Source: Nanobdellota archaeon (GTDB lineage: Archaea > Nanobdellota > Nanobdellia > Woesearchaeales > JAGLXL01). From it: a stretch of DNA of 64,000 nucleotides. This document shows, in pieces, positions 30,848 to 39,158 of this stretch (positions are counted from its first letter, which is position 1; every line of letters begins with the position of its first letter). The DNA is taken from contig JAGLXL010000004.1 of assembly GCA_023132895.1 (NCBI GenBank), positions 1-64,000 on the forward strand, in the 5' to 3' direction. Made by a program: the position numbers and the translations under genes. The notes under the pieces are model-generated. The model did no database searches and had not been told where the DNA came from. It saw only the letters and a list, made by a program, of their open reading frames with translations.

Positions 30848-31837
30848 TCATTTCTTAGCCATGACCTTAAACATGTCCACCATTCGGCAGCTAAAGCCCC
30901 ATTCATTGTCATACCAGGCAATGATTCTGACTAGATTGTCATGGACGTCGGTTAATTTGCTGTCAAAAATAGCTGAATGAGGATTGGTCAAAATGTCAGT
31001 GGAAACTAATTCTTCTGTTGAGTATTCAATAACTCCTTTTAATTCTTTCTGGGCAGCTTGTTTGATGATTTTGTTGATTTCTTTGACAGAAGTTTTTTTC
31101 TTGGCAATAAAAGTGAAATCAATGACTGAGCCGTCAACAACAGGTACGCGCATGGCCAGACCATCCATCTTGCCTTTTAATTCAGGGACAACTTTAGTGA
31201 CAGCAACAGCTGCGCCAGTTGAAGTGGGAACAATGTTCTGGGCAGCAGCGCGGCAGCGTCTCATTTTTTTATTGGGGCCGTCAACTAAATTTTGAGTAGC
31301 GGTATAGGCATGGATAGTGTTTAAGAAGCCGCTAGCGATACCAACTTTATTACTGAGCAATTTAGCTAAAGGTGCGAGGCAGTTAGTGGTGCAAGAACCA
31401 TTTGAAATTACTTTTTCCCCTTTGTATTCTTTATGATTGACACCATAAACATAAGTTGGGCAGCCATCTTTGCCTGGGGCTGAGATCAAAACTTTTTTTG
31501 CTCCGGCTTTGAGGTGTAATTTCGCGTCTTTGAGTTTAGTGAAACGGCCAGTGCATTCAGCAATAATGTCAACTTTATGTTTTTTCCATGGGAGCTTGGC
31601 TGGATCTTTTTCTGCATAAACTGGGATTGTTTTTCCACTGATGACTAGGTTTTTTCCTTTGAAACTGACTTTTTTATTATAGCGGCCATGAACAGAATCA
31701 TGTTTGAGGAGATAAGCTAAAGTTTCGATTGGAGTTAAATCGTTGATAGCGACTACTTTGATGTTTTTGCTCTCTAAGCCTGCTTTGAGAATCATGCGGC
31801 CGATTCTTCCGAAACCGTTAATTGCGACATTAATCAT
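30848..31837 (-). CDS. gap: Glyceraldehyde-3-phosphate dehydrogenase, type I (phosphorylating)
   Basis: 329 aa from the ATG at 31837, preceded by AGAGGTGT; the GTG at 31846 lies in the ribosome-binding site. N-G-F-G-R-I-G-R (about 6-13) binds NAD, and S-N-G-S-C-T-T-N-C (near 147) holds the catalytic Cys. H-A-Y-T-A-T-Q and the terminal W-Y-D-N-E-W-G-F are typical of the bacterial/eukaryotic type I enzyme rather than the usual archaeal type II. This suggests ancient horizontal acquisition, as reported for several archaeal lineages. It pairs functionally with pgk. Confidence 0.92.
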   Translation of the reverse strand: MINVAINGFGRIGRMILKAGLESKNIKVVAINDLTPIETLAYLLKHDSVHGRYNKKVSFKGKNLVISGKTIPVYAEKDPAKLPWKKHKVDIIAECTGRFTKLKDAKLHLKAGAKKVLISAPGKDGCPTYVYGVNHKEYKGEKVISNGSCTTNCLAPLAKLLSNKVGIASGFLNTIHAYTATQNLVDGPNKKMRRCRAAAQNIVPTSTGAAVAVTKVVPELKGKMDGLAMRVPVVDGSVIDFTFIAKKKTSVKEINKIIKQAAQKELKGVIEYSTEELVSTDILTNPHSAIFDSKLTDVHDNLVRIIAWYDNEWGFSCRMVDMFKVMAKK

Positions 31838-31940
31838 TTGAAACACCTCTTTAGGTTAATTAAATTATTTAGGCTTATAAATTTTTCTTCGGGGAAATAA
31901 CAAAAAGATTAAAAAACTTTAAAACCATTCCAAAGAAATA

Positions 31941-32156
31941 ATGAAGAAAAAAGAGAAACTCTGGCCAAAATTGATTTTTCCGATATTTTTGATTGTTACT
32001 TTTTCTGTTGTTTATGTTTTTGGACCAAAATATACTGGTTTTCATGTCTATGAAGGTTCTGGGGTTTCCAACAATCTTCTTTTAATCTTTGTTTTGATGT
32101 TTGTTTTTGTTTTGATGTTTATAGTTTTGAAAGAAGCAGTGTTTAAATTAAAGTAG
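31941..32156 (+). CDS. Small two-helix membrane protein
   Basis: 71 aa with hydrophobic segments at about 9-28 and 46-66 and basic ends, so both termini are probably cytoplasmic with a short outside loop (Y-T-G-F-H-V-Y-E-G-S-G). No recognised domain. It sits alone between gap and the methyltransferase gene; a hairpin element follows. Confidence 0.5.
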   Translation: MKKKEKLWPKLIFPIFLIVTFSVVYVFGPKYTGFHVYEGSGVSNNLLLIFVLMFVFVLMFIVLKEAVFKLK

Positions 32157-32161
32157 TTTTT

Positions 32162-32182
32162 TTATTCTGGTAACGAAAAATC
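32162..32182 (+). repeat. Diverged copy of the methyltransferase gene's 3' end
   Basis: On the minus strand this encodes F-F-V-T-R-I-K-K, matching the F-F-V-T-R-I of the methyltransferase C-terminus at 32239-32259. 18 of 21 bases match; the three changes are transitions at synonymous positions. The copies are 77 bp apart. Confidence 0.6.
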
Positions 32183-32216
32183 TCTGTCACTTCGCTACGC
32201 TCGTTCCTTGAGATTT
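32178..32216. repeat. Hairpin-prone element between the duplicated gene ends
   Basis: AAATCTC (32178-32184) and GAGATTT (32210-32216) pair around a loop containing CACTTCGCTACGCTCGTTCC, a core word shared with elements near 20660, 26118 and 32870. Confidence 0.45.
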
Positions 32217-32227
32217 GTTTGTCAGAT

Positions 32228-33226
32228 TTATATTTTCCTTATTCTAGTGACAAAAAATCCTTCAGTATCATTATCCTGAGGCCAGATTCTTAAACATTTC
32301 TTGATTTCTAGTGAGAATCTTTTGTTGTTGAATTCTAAAACAGCTGGCGAGCGTTTTAATCCTGGCAGTTCTTCTTTTTTGATTTCATCTATTTTGGCGT
32401 TGGGGTATTTTTTTATTAGGAAATCAATGACTCCTTCATCTTCTTCTGGTTCTAAGGTGCAGGTGCTGTAAACTAAAGTGCCGCCTGGTTTGAGCATTTT
32501 GAAACCGGTTTCTAGGAGTTGTTTTTGCTGTCCGCATAAACGTTTGACCATATTGGGATTCCAGATAGTCAATGTTTTGAGAGATTTTCTAATGGTGCCA
32601 GTGCCTGAGCAAGGTGCATCAACTAAAATTCTGTCAAATTGCAAGTCTTTGTAATACTGGCCAGGGATTAAGGTTGTAATAGTATTGGTTATTCCTAATC
32701 TTTGGATGTTCATGTTCAAAGGAACCATTCTGAGGCCTTTGTAGTCATTGGCGATGAGAAGACCTTGATTTTTCATGTATTGGGCAATCTGGGTTGTTTT
32801 GGAGCCAGGTGAAGCGCAGAGGTCGAGAATAGTTTCGCCGGCGCTTTGAGAACCCTTTGGTTTCTCTAACCCCTTCTCACTTTCGTTCGAAGATTTTGGT
32901 TGGAGAACTATGGGTGGAATCATAGAAGCTGCTTCCTGAACAAAAAAATACCCTAAATGGTGTTCAATTAGATTGCCTACATCTCTTCTATCCTCTCTTT
33001 CAACCCAAAATCCTTGTTGGCACCATGGGATGGGTTTAAGTTTCCAGTCTTTTAATCGCTTTTTGATTTCTGGAATGGTTGTTTTGAGAGTGTTGACGCG
33101 AATTGAACGTCTGAGGAATGATAGAGAGTATTTTTTAAATTCTTTGAAATCAGTTAATTGAGAGTATCTTTTGATGAATTCTGGTTTAAATTCCAGTTGT
33201 TCTGACTTAGGGATTGGTTTGAGCAT
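32228..33226 (-). CDS. NOL1/NOP2/Sun-family RNA m5C methyltransferase
   Basis: 332 aa. Motif I is D-L-C-A-S-P-G-S-K-T-T (about 134-144), motif IV D-A-P-C-S-G-T-G (about 206-213) with the release Cys, and motif VI V-Y-S-T-C-T (about 255-260) with the nucleophile Cys. It methylates cytosine C5 in tRNA or rRNA. Odd: just before motif I there is an extra Ser/Glu/Lys/Gly-rich insert of about 18 residues (S-S-N-E-S-E-K-G-L-E-K-P-K-G-S) coded by hairpin-prone DNA (about 32846-32900). The 3' end is duplicated downstream. A TATA-like TTTATATT lies in an inverted repeat upstream. Confidence 0.88.
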   Translation of the reverse strand: MLKPIPKSEQLEFKPEFIKRYSQLTDFKEFKKYSLSFLRRSIRVNTLKTTIPEIKKRLKDWKLKPIPWCQQGFWVEREDRRDVGNLIEHHLGYFFVQEAASMIPPIVLQPKSSNESEKGLEKPKGSQSAGETILDLCASPGSKTTQIAQYMKNQGLLIANDYKGLRMVPLNMNIQRLGITNTITTLIPGQYYKDLQFDRILVDAPCSGTGTIRKSLKTLTIWNPNMVKRLCGQQKQLLETGFKMLKPGGTLVYSTCTLEPEEDEGVIDFLIKKYPNAKIDEIKKEELPGLKRSPAVLEFNNKRFSLEIKKCLRIWPQDNDTEGFFVTRIRKI

Positions 33227-33251
33227 TTTAAATATTTGGGAACAAAAACGC

Positions 33252-33308
33252 GGGGATTTTCAATCCCCTGGGTTTTGGAATATAAAATTCCAAAACCTTT
33301 ATAAATAA
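33252..33308. promoter_or_regulatory. Two perfect palindromes in a divergent promoter
   Basis: GGGGATT-TTC-AATCCCC (33252-33268) and GGTTTTGGAAT-ATAAA-ATTCCAAAACC (33271-33297) are adjacent perfect stems. The loop of the second carries the TATA-like box of the methyltransferase gene. CTTTATAAATA (about 33298-33308) right beside it serves the rightward gene. They are well placed for joint control. Confidence 0.5.
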
Positions 33309-33312
33309 TTCC

Positions 33313-34038
33313 TTGAAAAGTGAGTTTGCAGTGGTAAGAGTAACTTTAGATGGAAGAGTCGAACATTGTTTTAGACTTTTAAATAGTCGTAGAAAATGCG
33401 AATTCTTAGGTTTTTTCCCTGAGGAAGGTGCAACACAGTCTGACCTGACTGAAGCAGAAATTTTCAATTCTAATAAAAGTGTTGTTCATTATTATTTAGA
33501 ACCTTATCGGTCATTTTTTAATTTTGAAAGAAAAGAAGACGACTTCCATTTCAAATTAATGACACTAAATGAAAGTGGACAAGACTTACAAAAAATAACA
33601 AGATATATGATTTTGATTGATTATGAGTTAAATGAAAAGAAGAGGAATAAAATTGATTATCTCACTATTTTTTTGGAAAGGGGAAATCCAAAGAGAATGC
33701 TTCAAGTAATAAGTAAAATTTATTTTAATGGGGCTAGAACTGTTAATACTTTAAGTCGTTTTAGAGGTGATCGTAATACCAAGAAATTAGTTGAGAGATT
33801 GGAAGATTTCGGTCTGGTTAAGACTAGAGTTGTTCAAGAGAGAAGAAAACAAACATACATTAACCACACAGCGCTAGGCCAGAAATATTTTTATAGGCTT
33901 TTTCTTCCAGTTATTGAGTACATTACAGCATCATGCGAACCAGTAAATTGTGAATTATATCAGTACGTAGTTAAACATTGGGATACTTTTGTCAATAAAA
34001 AAGGTAATGGCTGGGCTGATAAACTCAAAGCTGTTTAA
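33313..34038 (+). CDS. Hypothetical protein with C-terminal winged-helix-like region
   Basis: 241 aa from TTG 33313; a GTG at 33331 fits the TATA box at 33298-33308 as a leaderless start and may be correct. Residues about 135-195 (T-V-N-T-L-S-R-F-R-G-D, L-V-E-R-L-E-D-F-G-L-V-K-T-R-V) look like a winged helix with a beta-wing. The N-terminal half is unassigned. As the divergent partner of the methyltransferase it may regulate the palindromic intergenic region. Overlaps the elp3 3' end by 14 bp. Confidence 0.55.
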   Translation: MKSEFAVVRVTLDGRVEHCFRLLNSRRKCEFLGFFPEEGATQSDLTEAEIFNSNKSVVHYYLEPYRSFFNFERKEDDFHFKLMTLNESGQDLQKITRYMILIDYELNEKKRNKIDYLTIFLERGNPKRMLQVISKIYFNGARTVNTLSRFRGDRNTKKLVERLEDFGLVKTRVVQERRKQTYINHTALGQKYFYRLFLPVIEYITASCEPVNCELYQYVVKHWDTFVNKKGNGWADKLKAV

Positions 34039-35653
34039 CCATATAGAATTCTTGTTTCTTGTATCCTAATTTTTTGTAATATTCTCTGACGCCGATACCT
34101 GAGATTATTTTGAGTGTTTTGTTTTGGGCGATTTGTTCTGCTATTTTGATGAGTTGTTTGCCTAGACCTTGGTGTTGGATACTGCCTTTTTGTCCTAGTT
34201 TAGTGGCCTGGCCGTAAACATGGAGTTCTCTGATGCCAGCTTCTTTGTTGATTCTTAGTCTACAGAAACCGAGAAGAAGATTGTTTTTAGTGTCTTCTAC
34301 TGAGATGAAATATTCGGTTCCTTGTGAAGCTTGATATTTTATTTTTAAGATTTTGACATGGTGCCAGTCAATGGTTTTGTTTTTTGGTTCTCTACATCTG
34401 ATACACTGACAGTTAGGTTTGTATTTTTGATGGATTAATTGTCTGAGATTAGTCAAGCCAACACCAGCGACTGTTTGATAAGTGGGAATATCTCTTTGGA
34501 CTCTCATGATTCTGCAGTATTTAGGGATAAACTGTTTTATTTCTGAGATAAGTTTGGCTGCTTTTTTGGTGGTTAAGGGTTTGTATTTTTTCTTTTTGTA
34601 AAGCTCATAAAGCTCAGTTCCTTTGGTGACCATGCAAGGATAAATTTTGAGGGCGTCTGGTTTAAAATCCGGGTTTTTGAAAAGTTCTTTGAACATTTGT
34701 TTGTCTTTTTTGATTGAAGAACCTGGCAGTCCGGGCATGATGTGATAGCCGACTTTGAGGAAGGTTTGTTTGAGAAGTTTGGTGGCTTGGATGGTGTCTT
34801 CAATTGTATGACCTCTTTTAATTTTTTTAAGGACTTGGTTGTCAATATGCTGGACACCTAATTCGACACGGGTGGTTCCTAATCTTAACATTTGTTTGAT
34901 ATGTTTTTGTTGGCAGTAATCTGGGCGGGTTTCAATGCAGATGGCGATGCAACGAACGTTTGAGGTTTGGTTGATTTTTTGTTCTTTTTCGAGATTACTT
35001 TTTTTCCTGAGTTTTTCTAATTTTTTGTGGATTTTTTTGGTTCTTTCTGGATCGCCGACTGGGCCAGGGAGGTAGAAGAATTTTTTGAACTTAGTTATGT
35101 TGAATTTATTTTTGGTGAAAAAGAGTTTGGAGAAGTCATTCATGGCTTTGAAAGCATAAATGATGAAATCATCCTGGTATTTTTTTGGGAATGACGGGAA
35201 AGTTCCGCCCATGACAATGAGTTCGATTTTGTTGATGTCATGGCCGAGGACAATGTATTGTTCCAGACGGTTGAAGACTTGCAAGTAAGAGTCGTATTTG
35301 TTTCTAATGCCCCTCATGGTGGCTGGTTCTTTGCCGGTGTAAGACTGAGGAACATCTCCAAAATGGGAGTTAGGACCGCCTGGGCACATCAAGCATTTGC
35401 CATGGGGACATTTAAAAGGTCTGGTCATGACGGCAATTGGTGAAACTCCTGAGATGGTTCGGGTTGGTTTGGTGAGGAGTTTGTTTTTGATTTTTTTGAG
35501 GTCGCTTTCTTTGGCGTGGAGAAGGATTTCAAAATTAGTCGGCGGTTTATGGACTTTGTATTTTTTGCAGAGTTCTCTTTTTAGTTGAGAGAATTGTTTA
35601 GATGAAAGTGATTGTTTTCTCAGGTTTTGGATTAGTTCTTGGTAAATGTTCAT
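34025..35653 (-). CDS. elp3: Elp3-type tRNA uridine C5 acetyltransferase/radical SAM enzyme
   Basis: 542 aa, normal for archaeal Elp3. Radical SAM Cys are C82-P-H-G-K-C87-L-M-C90 followed by P-G-G-P-N-S. The acetyltransferase domain (about 395-540) ends with G-K-Q-L-I-K-I-A-E and G-I-G-V-R-E-Y-Y-K-K-L-G-Y, typical of Elp3. It makes the carboxymethyl-type modification at the wobble uridine. A zinc-like pair C-Q-C-I-R-C lies near 419. A TATA-like ATTTATAAAG lies upstream (about 35670). Convergent with the winged-helix gene. Confidence 0.92.
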   Translation of the reverse strand: MNIYQELIQNLRKQSLSSKQFSQLKRELCKKYKVHKPPTNFEILLHAKESDLKKIKNKLLTKPTRTISGVSPIAVMTRPFKCPHGKCLMCPGGPNSHFGDVPQSYTGKEPATMRGIRNKYDSYLQVFNRLEQYIVLGHDINKIELIVMGGTFPSFPKKYQDDFIIYAFKAMNDFSKLFFTKNKFNITKFKKFFYLPGPVGDPERTKKIHKKLEKLRKKSNLEKEQKINQTSNVRCIAICIETRPDYCQQKHIKQMLRLGTTRVELGVQHIDNQVLKKIKRGHTIEDTIQATKLLKQTFLKVGYHIMPGLPGSSIKKDKQMFKELFKNPDFKPDALKIYPCMVTKGTELYELYKKKKYKPLTTKKAAKLISEIKQFIPKYCRIMRVQRDIPTYQTVAGVGLTNLRQLIHQKYKPNCQCIRCREPKNKTIDWHHVKILKIKYQASQGTEYFISVEDTKNNLLLGFCRLRINKEAGIRELHVYGQATKLGQKGSIQHQGLGKQLIKIAEQIAQNKTLKIISGIGVREYYKKLGYKKQEFYMVKQL

Positions 35654-35750
35654 AGAGAATAAATTTTAAGGCTAGCTTTATAAATCTTTTTCAAACATAA
35701 GCTCTAACTACTTCTTTTAAAAATAAAAAAAATAAAAAATTAAAAAAAAT

Positions 35751-37136
35751 TTATTTGATTCTCTTTTTTTTCTTTTTCCTCCTTTTTTTAGGTAATAAAC
35801 AGAACAAAACATAGACTAACATGCCCAAGGTAATCAAGATTAAAATAATCTTTGAATACAAGACTGTTTCGTCTGTTTCATCCACTTTTATTGCAGCGCT
35901 GAAATAGCCTGCGATGGTGTCCAACATTGTTGGGATGCTTTCAATCTCACTTAAGATCTCTTTTTCTACTTGTTCTTCAAGCTCTTCAACTGGTATTGCT
36001 TCTAATGGTTTGATTGTTTCCTCGGCTGGTGCAGGGATTTCAATGATTTCGTCATTTTCGCACATATAAGCAGAGTCAATTTCTTTCCTCTGCCACCTAT
36101 CACAACCATCTATCCTGACACATTCCTGATACATGCGTGATCCGAGGCAGATTATTCCGCCGAAGCTGCACTCATCAACACATTCTGCTCTTCTGTAACC
36201 ACCAGTTGATACAACATCTTCAGTTTCTTGCTTAATTGCATAAGCACTTAAGGTTGTTGTCTCAATAGTAAAGGTCTTGTCGACCTTACTTTGAGTCGCA
36301 CTCACTTCAACAAATGAACCTAAACAAGTTCTGGAAGTAAAGTTCCAGTCTGCACATTTGTAGAGTCCAAGATTGTTTTCATCGGTAGAGCTTGTTCCAT
36401 TGTAATCTAAAGTCAGGGTAATGTTACTGAAGCTGCTGAAATTACTGTTTTCTACGGCATAAACAATTAGATAGCCGGTCAGGTCTGTTTTGTCTAATCC
36501 TAATGATTGACCATTGTCAGCTGAGATGTTGATATTGCTCAGCAATACTTGCAATGAATCATTATAGGCCTTAAACAAGACATCATAAGTCCAGCTGGCT
36601 ATTTCATTGGAATAACTGCCGTCTGTCTGTGTATCTGTTAAGATAACTGAACTATCATAGCTGGCTTGTATTTCTGAACTCAAACCGCTCAAGTTAGTAT
36701 CATAGACACTTACATTCCACAACAGTCCTTCTCCGGCAATAAAGTAGTCACTTATTTCTACTGAATCACCACTGTTGGCATAGAAGGTGATGTTATATCT
36801 TCCAGCCAAGGAGGTAGTATAGTTGAAAGCTACATTATCAGTCAGAGTAATATTCTCTACTGAACTGTTTGGTAAAGTAATTGCAACCCAACTTTTTTGT
36901 GCGTTGTAAGTATCTAATAACAGTTCTACATCAGTACTGTTAATCACAACTTTTGGACTTACAGAATATGACAAGATGTATGGAGTTTGTACTGGAATAG
37001 TAAAAGTTACTGGAGTTTGTGTTGATACTGTGGTCGCTGCATTAGCTAAAGCTGTAGCTAATAAAAAGAAAATAAGGAAGCTAACTAAAAACTTCCCTAG
37101 TTTTTTGCTCTTTCCGTTATTTCTTATTTCCAGCAC
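35751..37136 (-). CDS. Membrane-anchored surface protein with YKCxDWNF motif
   Basis: 461 aa, GTG start with GAGGTAAA just before. Signal peptide (about 14-34), beta-rich region with many sequons, the module L-Y-K-C-A-D-W-N-F-x4-C-L-G-S near 258, a Cys-rich segment (C-V-D-E-C, C-L-G, C-V, C-D, about 315-350), an acidic helical linker, then a C-terminal membrane helix (about 425-447) and a very basic tail. Last gene of the HTH-headed block. Plan matches the 363-aa protein at 5967-7058. Probably the cell anchor of a surface complex. Confidence 0.65.
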   Translation of the reverse strand: MLEIRNNGKSKKLGKFLVSFLIFFLLATALANAATTVSTQTPVTFTIPVQTPYILSYSVSPKVVINSTDVELLLDTYNAQKSWVAITLPNSSVENITLTDNVAFNYTTSLAGRYNITFYANSGDSVEISDYFIAGEGLLWNVSVYDTNLSGLSSEIQASYDSSVILTDTQTDGSYSNEIASWTYDVLFKAYNDSLQVLLSNINISADNGQSLGLDKTDLTGYLIVYAVENSNFSSFSNITLTLDYNGTSSTDENNLGLYKCADWNFTSRTCLGSFVEVSATQSKVDKTFTIETTTLSAYAIKQETEDVVSTGGYRRAECVDECSFGGIICLGSRMYQECVRIDGCDRWQRKEIDSAYMCENDEIIEIPAPAEETIKPLEAIPVEELEEQVEKEILSEIESIPTMLDTIAGYFSAAIKVDETDETVLYSKIILILITLGMLVYVLFCLLPKKRRKKKKKRIK

Positions 37137-37157
37137 TTTACCTCGTCATACATCTTT

Positions 37158-37709
37158 TTAGCCATTCACTCCCCAACTTGTCAAGCTCTTTGTTGATGTG
37201 TCGCCTGTTGTACAGCTACTAAAGTCTGCTTTCAGATACCAATCCTGGGCAGCTGCAGCTGGCGTCATGTCTGTAGCTATTGTTGCGTTTCCTGTACTGT
37301 TAATTGGTGCTCCATTATCTGCTCCGGCAAAGGTTGTTGCGCCGGTTAAGTTCATGCAAGATGGTATGTCGGTGTCCAAACTCATTGACAAATTCAGGTC
37401 CACTGTTCCAGTATTGTCATAACTGAAGATTGGTGTTCCGTCAGACTGGGCAGTTCCACCGCCGGCAACCTGCGGATTGGCATTGCTATTAGTTCCTGTT
37501 GTACTGTTGAACTCAATTCCTGTTGTGGCTGCTCCGCCACCAACACCAGTTACTCCAGCTTGGCCAGGTAGAGTCAAGGTAAAGGCTACGACTGACCCGA
37601 CATTGAACTGTACCTGTGTTGTGGTGTAGACTACAGTAGCAATAGCAGCTGGCAAAAGCAATAACAAAGCAGCTGCTAAGACCACTAACAATTTCTTGTT
37701 TCTTTTCAT
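37158..37709 (-). CDS. Secreted subunit with TLPGQA module
   Basis: 183 aa. Signal peptide (about 4-24), then Q-V-Q-F-N-V-G-S-V-V-A-F-T-L-T-L-P-G-Q-A and a Gly/Thr/Asn-rich beta domain with two Cys that may pair (near 117 and 168). The whole domain aligns with the C-terminal 145 residues of the 1456-aa protein (F-T-V-T-L-P-G-Q-A, Y-x-N-T-G-(T/D)-V-(D/N)-L-(N/D)-L/I, D-(M/L)-T-P). It may polymerise with it or be a major surface subunit. Strong ribosome-binding site GGGGGTGA. Confidence 0.65.
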   Translation of the reverse strand: MKRNKKLLVVLAAALLLLLPAAIATVVYTTTQVQFNVGSVVAFTLTLPGQAGVTGVGGGAATTGIEFNSTTGTNSNANPQVAGGGTAQSDGTPIFSYDNTGTVDLNLSMSLDTDIPSCMNLTGATTFAGADNGAPINSTGNATIATDMTPAAAAQDWYLKADFSSCTTGDTSTKSLTSWGVNG

Positions 37710-37768
37710 TTAATTTCACCCCCATGTGTTTTTTTGAATTTCATTTCTTGTTTCATTTTTTCCACCTC

Positions 37769-38290
37769 CTAAATGTCACCAATATCGGTGATCGTGATTT
37801 GGCCAACGGTCGGTTGGCTGGAAACTTTTGTTGCGTCAAAAACCAAGTAGTACAGACCTTCTTCTCCTTGGTTAACATCGACTGTGAAGGTTCTGCTGCT
37901 AGTGCAACAAGAAGTTCCTTGCTGTGTTGTGGCTTTGCTGATGGTATGAGCTCCGGTTTCTTTCCATTGTTCATATCGTTCCTGGCTGTAAACAACAAAC
38001 TGGATATTGCTGTCAGTTTCAAAATGTATTTCATATCTTCCCACGGCCAGCTCTGTTGTTTTGACAGTTGGAAATTCTGTAAAACTAAACTGGCCGCTTT
38101 CATAGGCAGTTTGTCTTACAGGACTCACTACTGGTTGGGTTTGTTGTTGTGTTGCTGGCACTGGCTGTTGTGTCTGCTCTGGGGTTTGCTCTGGTGCCTG
38201 TTGTTTTGTTAATTTTTCTAATTCAGCACAGCCGCTGATTATTCCTCCAATTAGGATAATCAAGCAGAGTGCTAACATTTTCTTTTTCAT
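37769..38290 (-). CDS. Lipoprotein, 173 aa
   Basis: Start at the ATG 38290, with GAGGTGATAAA before it. Signal peptide with lipobox G-I-I-S-G-C (Cys near 21), a Gln/Pro/Thr-rich linker (about 30-60) and a beta domain of about 105 residues ending I-T-I-T-D-I-G. C-C-T-S-S near 125 has adjacent Cys. The C-terminal region resembles PPC-like extracellular domains. It is in the same operon as the 283-aa lipoprotein. Confidence 0.6.
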   Translation of the reverse strand: MKKKMLALCLIILIGGIISGCAELEKLTKQQAPEQTPEQTQQPVPATQQQTQPVVSPVRQTAYESGQFSFTEFPTVKTTELAVGRYEIHFETDSNIQFVVYSQERYEQWKETGAHTISKATTQQGTSCCTSSRTFTVDVNQGEEGLYYLVFDATKVSSQPTVGQITITDIGDI

Positions 38291-38306
38291 TTTATCACCT
38301 CTTTTT

Positions 38307-39158
38307 TCATGTTTCAACCACCGTGATAAAGGCCTGGTGGTATGGCCTGCTGATTTTGGTCATACTTCCTTCAACATACAAGTTCAGATACTGATTGAGC
38401 CATTGCCGTGAATACTCTTCTGGAACTTGGCCAGTATCCAAGGCGATGATATAGTTCCCTGGAGGAGTATCTTCCAAGGCTGTCACTAACACTTTGACCT
38501 TGCTGATTCCTTCCCTCCTGAAAATTGGGAAATTAGGTTCCAGAACGAATGGATTTGGTGCAACTTCTACTGTGAAATACTGAGCTGCCTCGGTTCCATT
38601 CTGTGTTACTGACTTTGAACCATCAAGCAAAGAAGCTCCGGTTGTGATGGTAGCTTCACTTGGGAACAAGGTTTCAAGCCAGATTCCCTGATAAGTTTCA
38701 ACCAAATAACTACTTCTCATAAAAAAGTAAAATTCCAAGGTTTCTCCTGGCACTAAAGTTGAAACTGTATCAGCAGGATAAGTTGCATAGCCATAGGCTC
38801 CCCACCTGTTGACAGGCGGATTTTGCAGCAAAGGCAATCCAATCTCTTCAAAATTCGGGAAAAACTCTGGCTGCATCCAGTATTTTTCCTCTATTTCTCC
38901 TAAGTTAACGATTCTGCCAGATCTGACCACAGATCTCATCTGGTAAAAATCCTCAGGAAATTCAGGCAAGAGGGCGAACATTTCCCTGGGCAGATAATCT
39001 GGCCTGATCGAAACGCCGGAAATTGAATCATTACTCAAGGCGGTTCCTATTCTTTCCTCTAATTCTGGACTGTAGGGTTTTGGTTCTTCTTCAATACAAC
39101 CGGTTGCTGCTAACAAAACCGCTACCAAAACAAAAGCTGCTATTATTTGTCGCTTCAT
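38307..39158 (-). CDS. Lipoprotein, 283 aa
   Basis: Signal peptide with lipobox L-A-A-T-G-C (Cys 21), then a soluble, beta-rich, Pro-rich ectodomain with P-G-N-Y-I-I-A-L-D-T-G near 240 and no further Cys. Start overlaps the stop of the upstream HTH gene by 4 bp (ATGA), so the regulator and lipoprotein are translationally coupled. No named family. Confidence 0.6.
   Translation of the reverse strand: MKRQIIAAFVLVAVLLAATGCIEEEPKPYSPELEERIGTALSNDSISGVSIRPDYLPREMFALLPEFPEDFYQMRSVVRSGRIVNLGEIEEKYWMQPEFFPNFEEIGLPLLQNPPVNRWGAYGYATYPADTVSTLVPGETLEFYFFMRSSYLVETYQGIWLETLFPSEATITTGASLLDGSKSVTQNGTEAAQYFTVEVAPNPFVLEPNFPIFRREGISKVKVLVTALEDTPPGNYIIALDTGQVPEEYSRQWLNQYLNLYVEGSMTKISRPYHQAFITVVET

Noticed and set aside
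37724-38212. Cys/Trp-rich 162-aa frame opposite the lipoprotein gene
   Set aside because: Shadow of the real lipoprotein gene; composition is typical of antisense reading.
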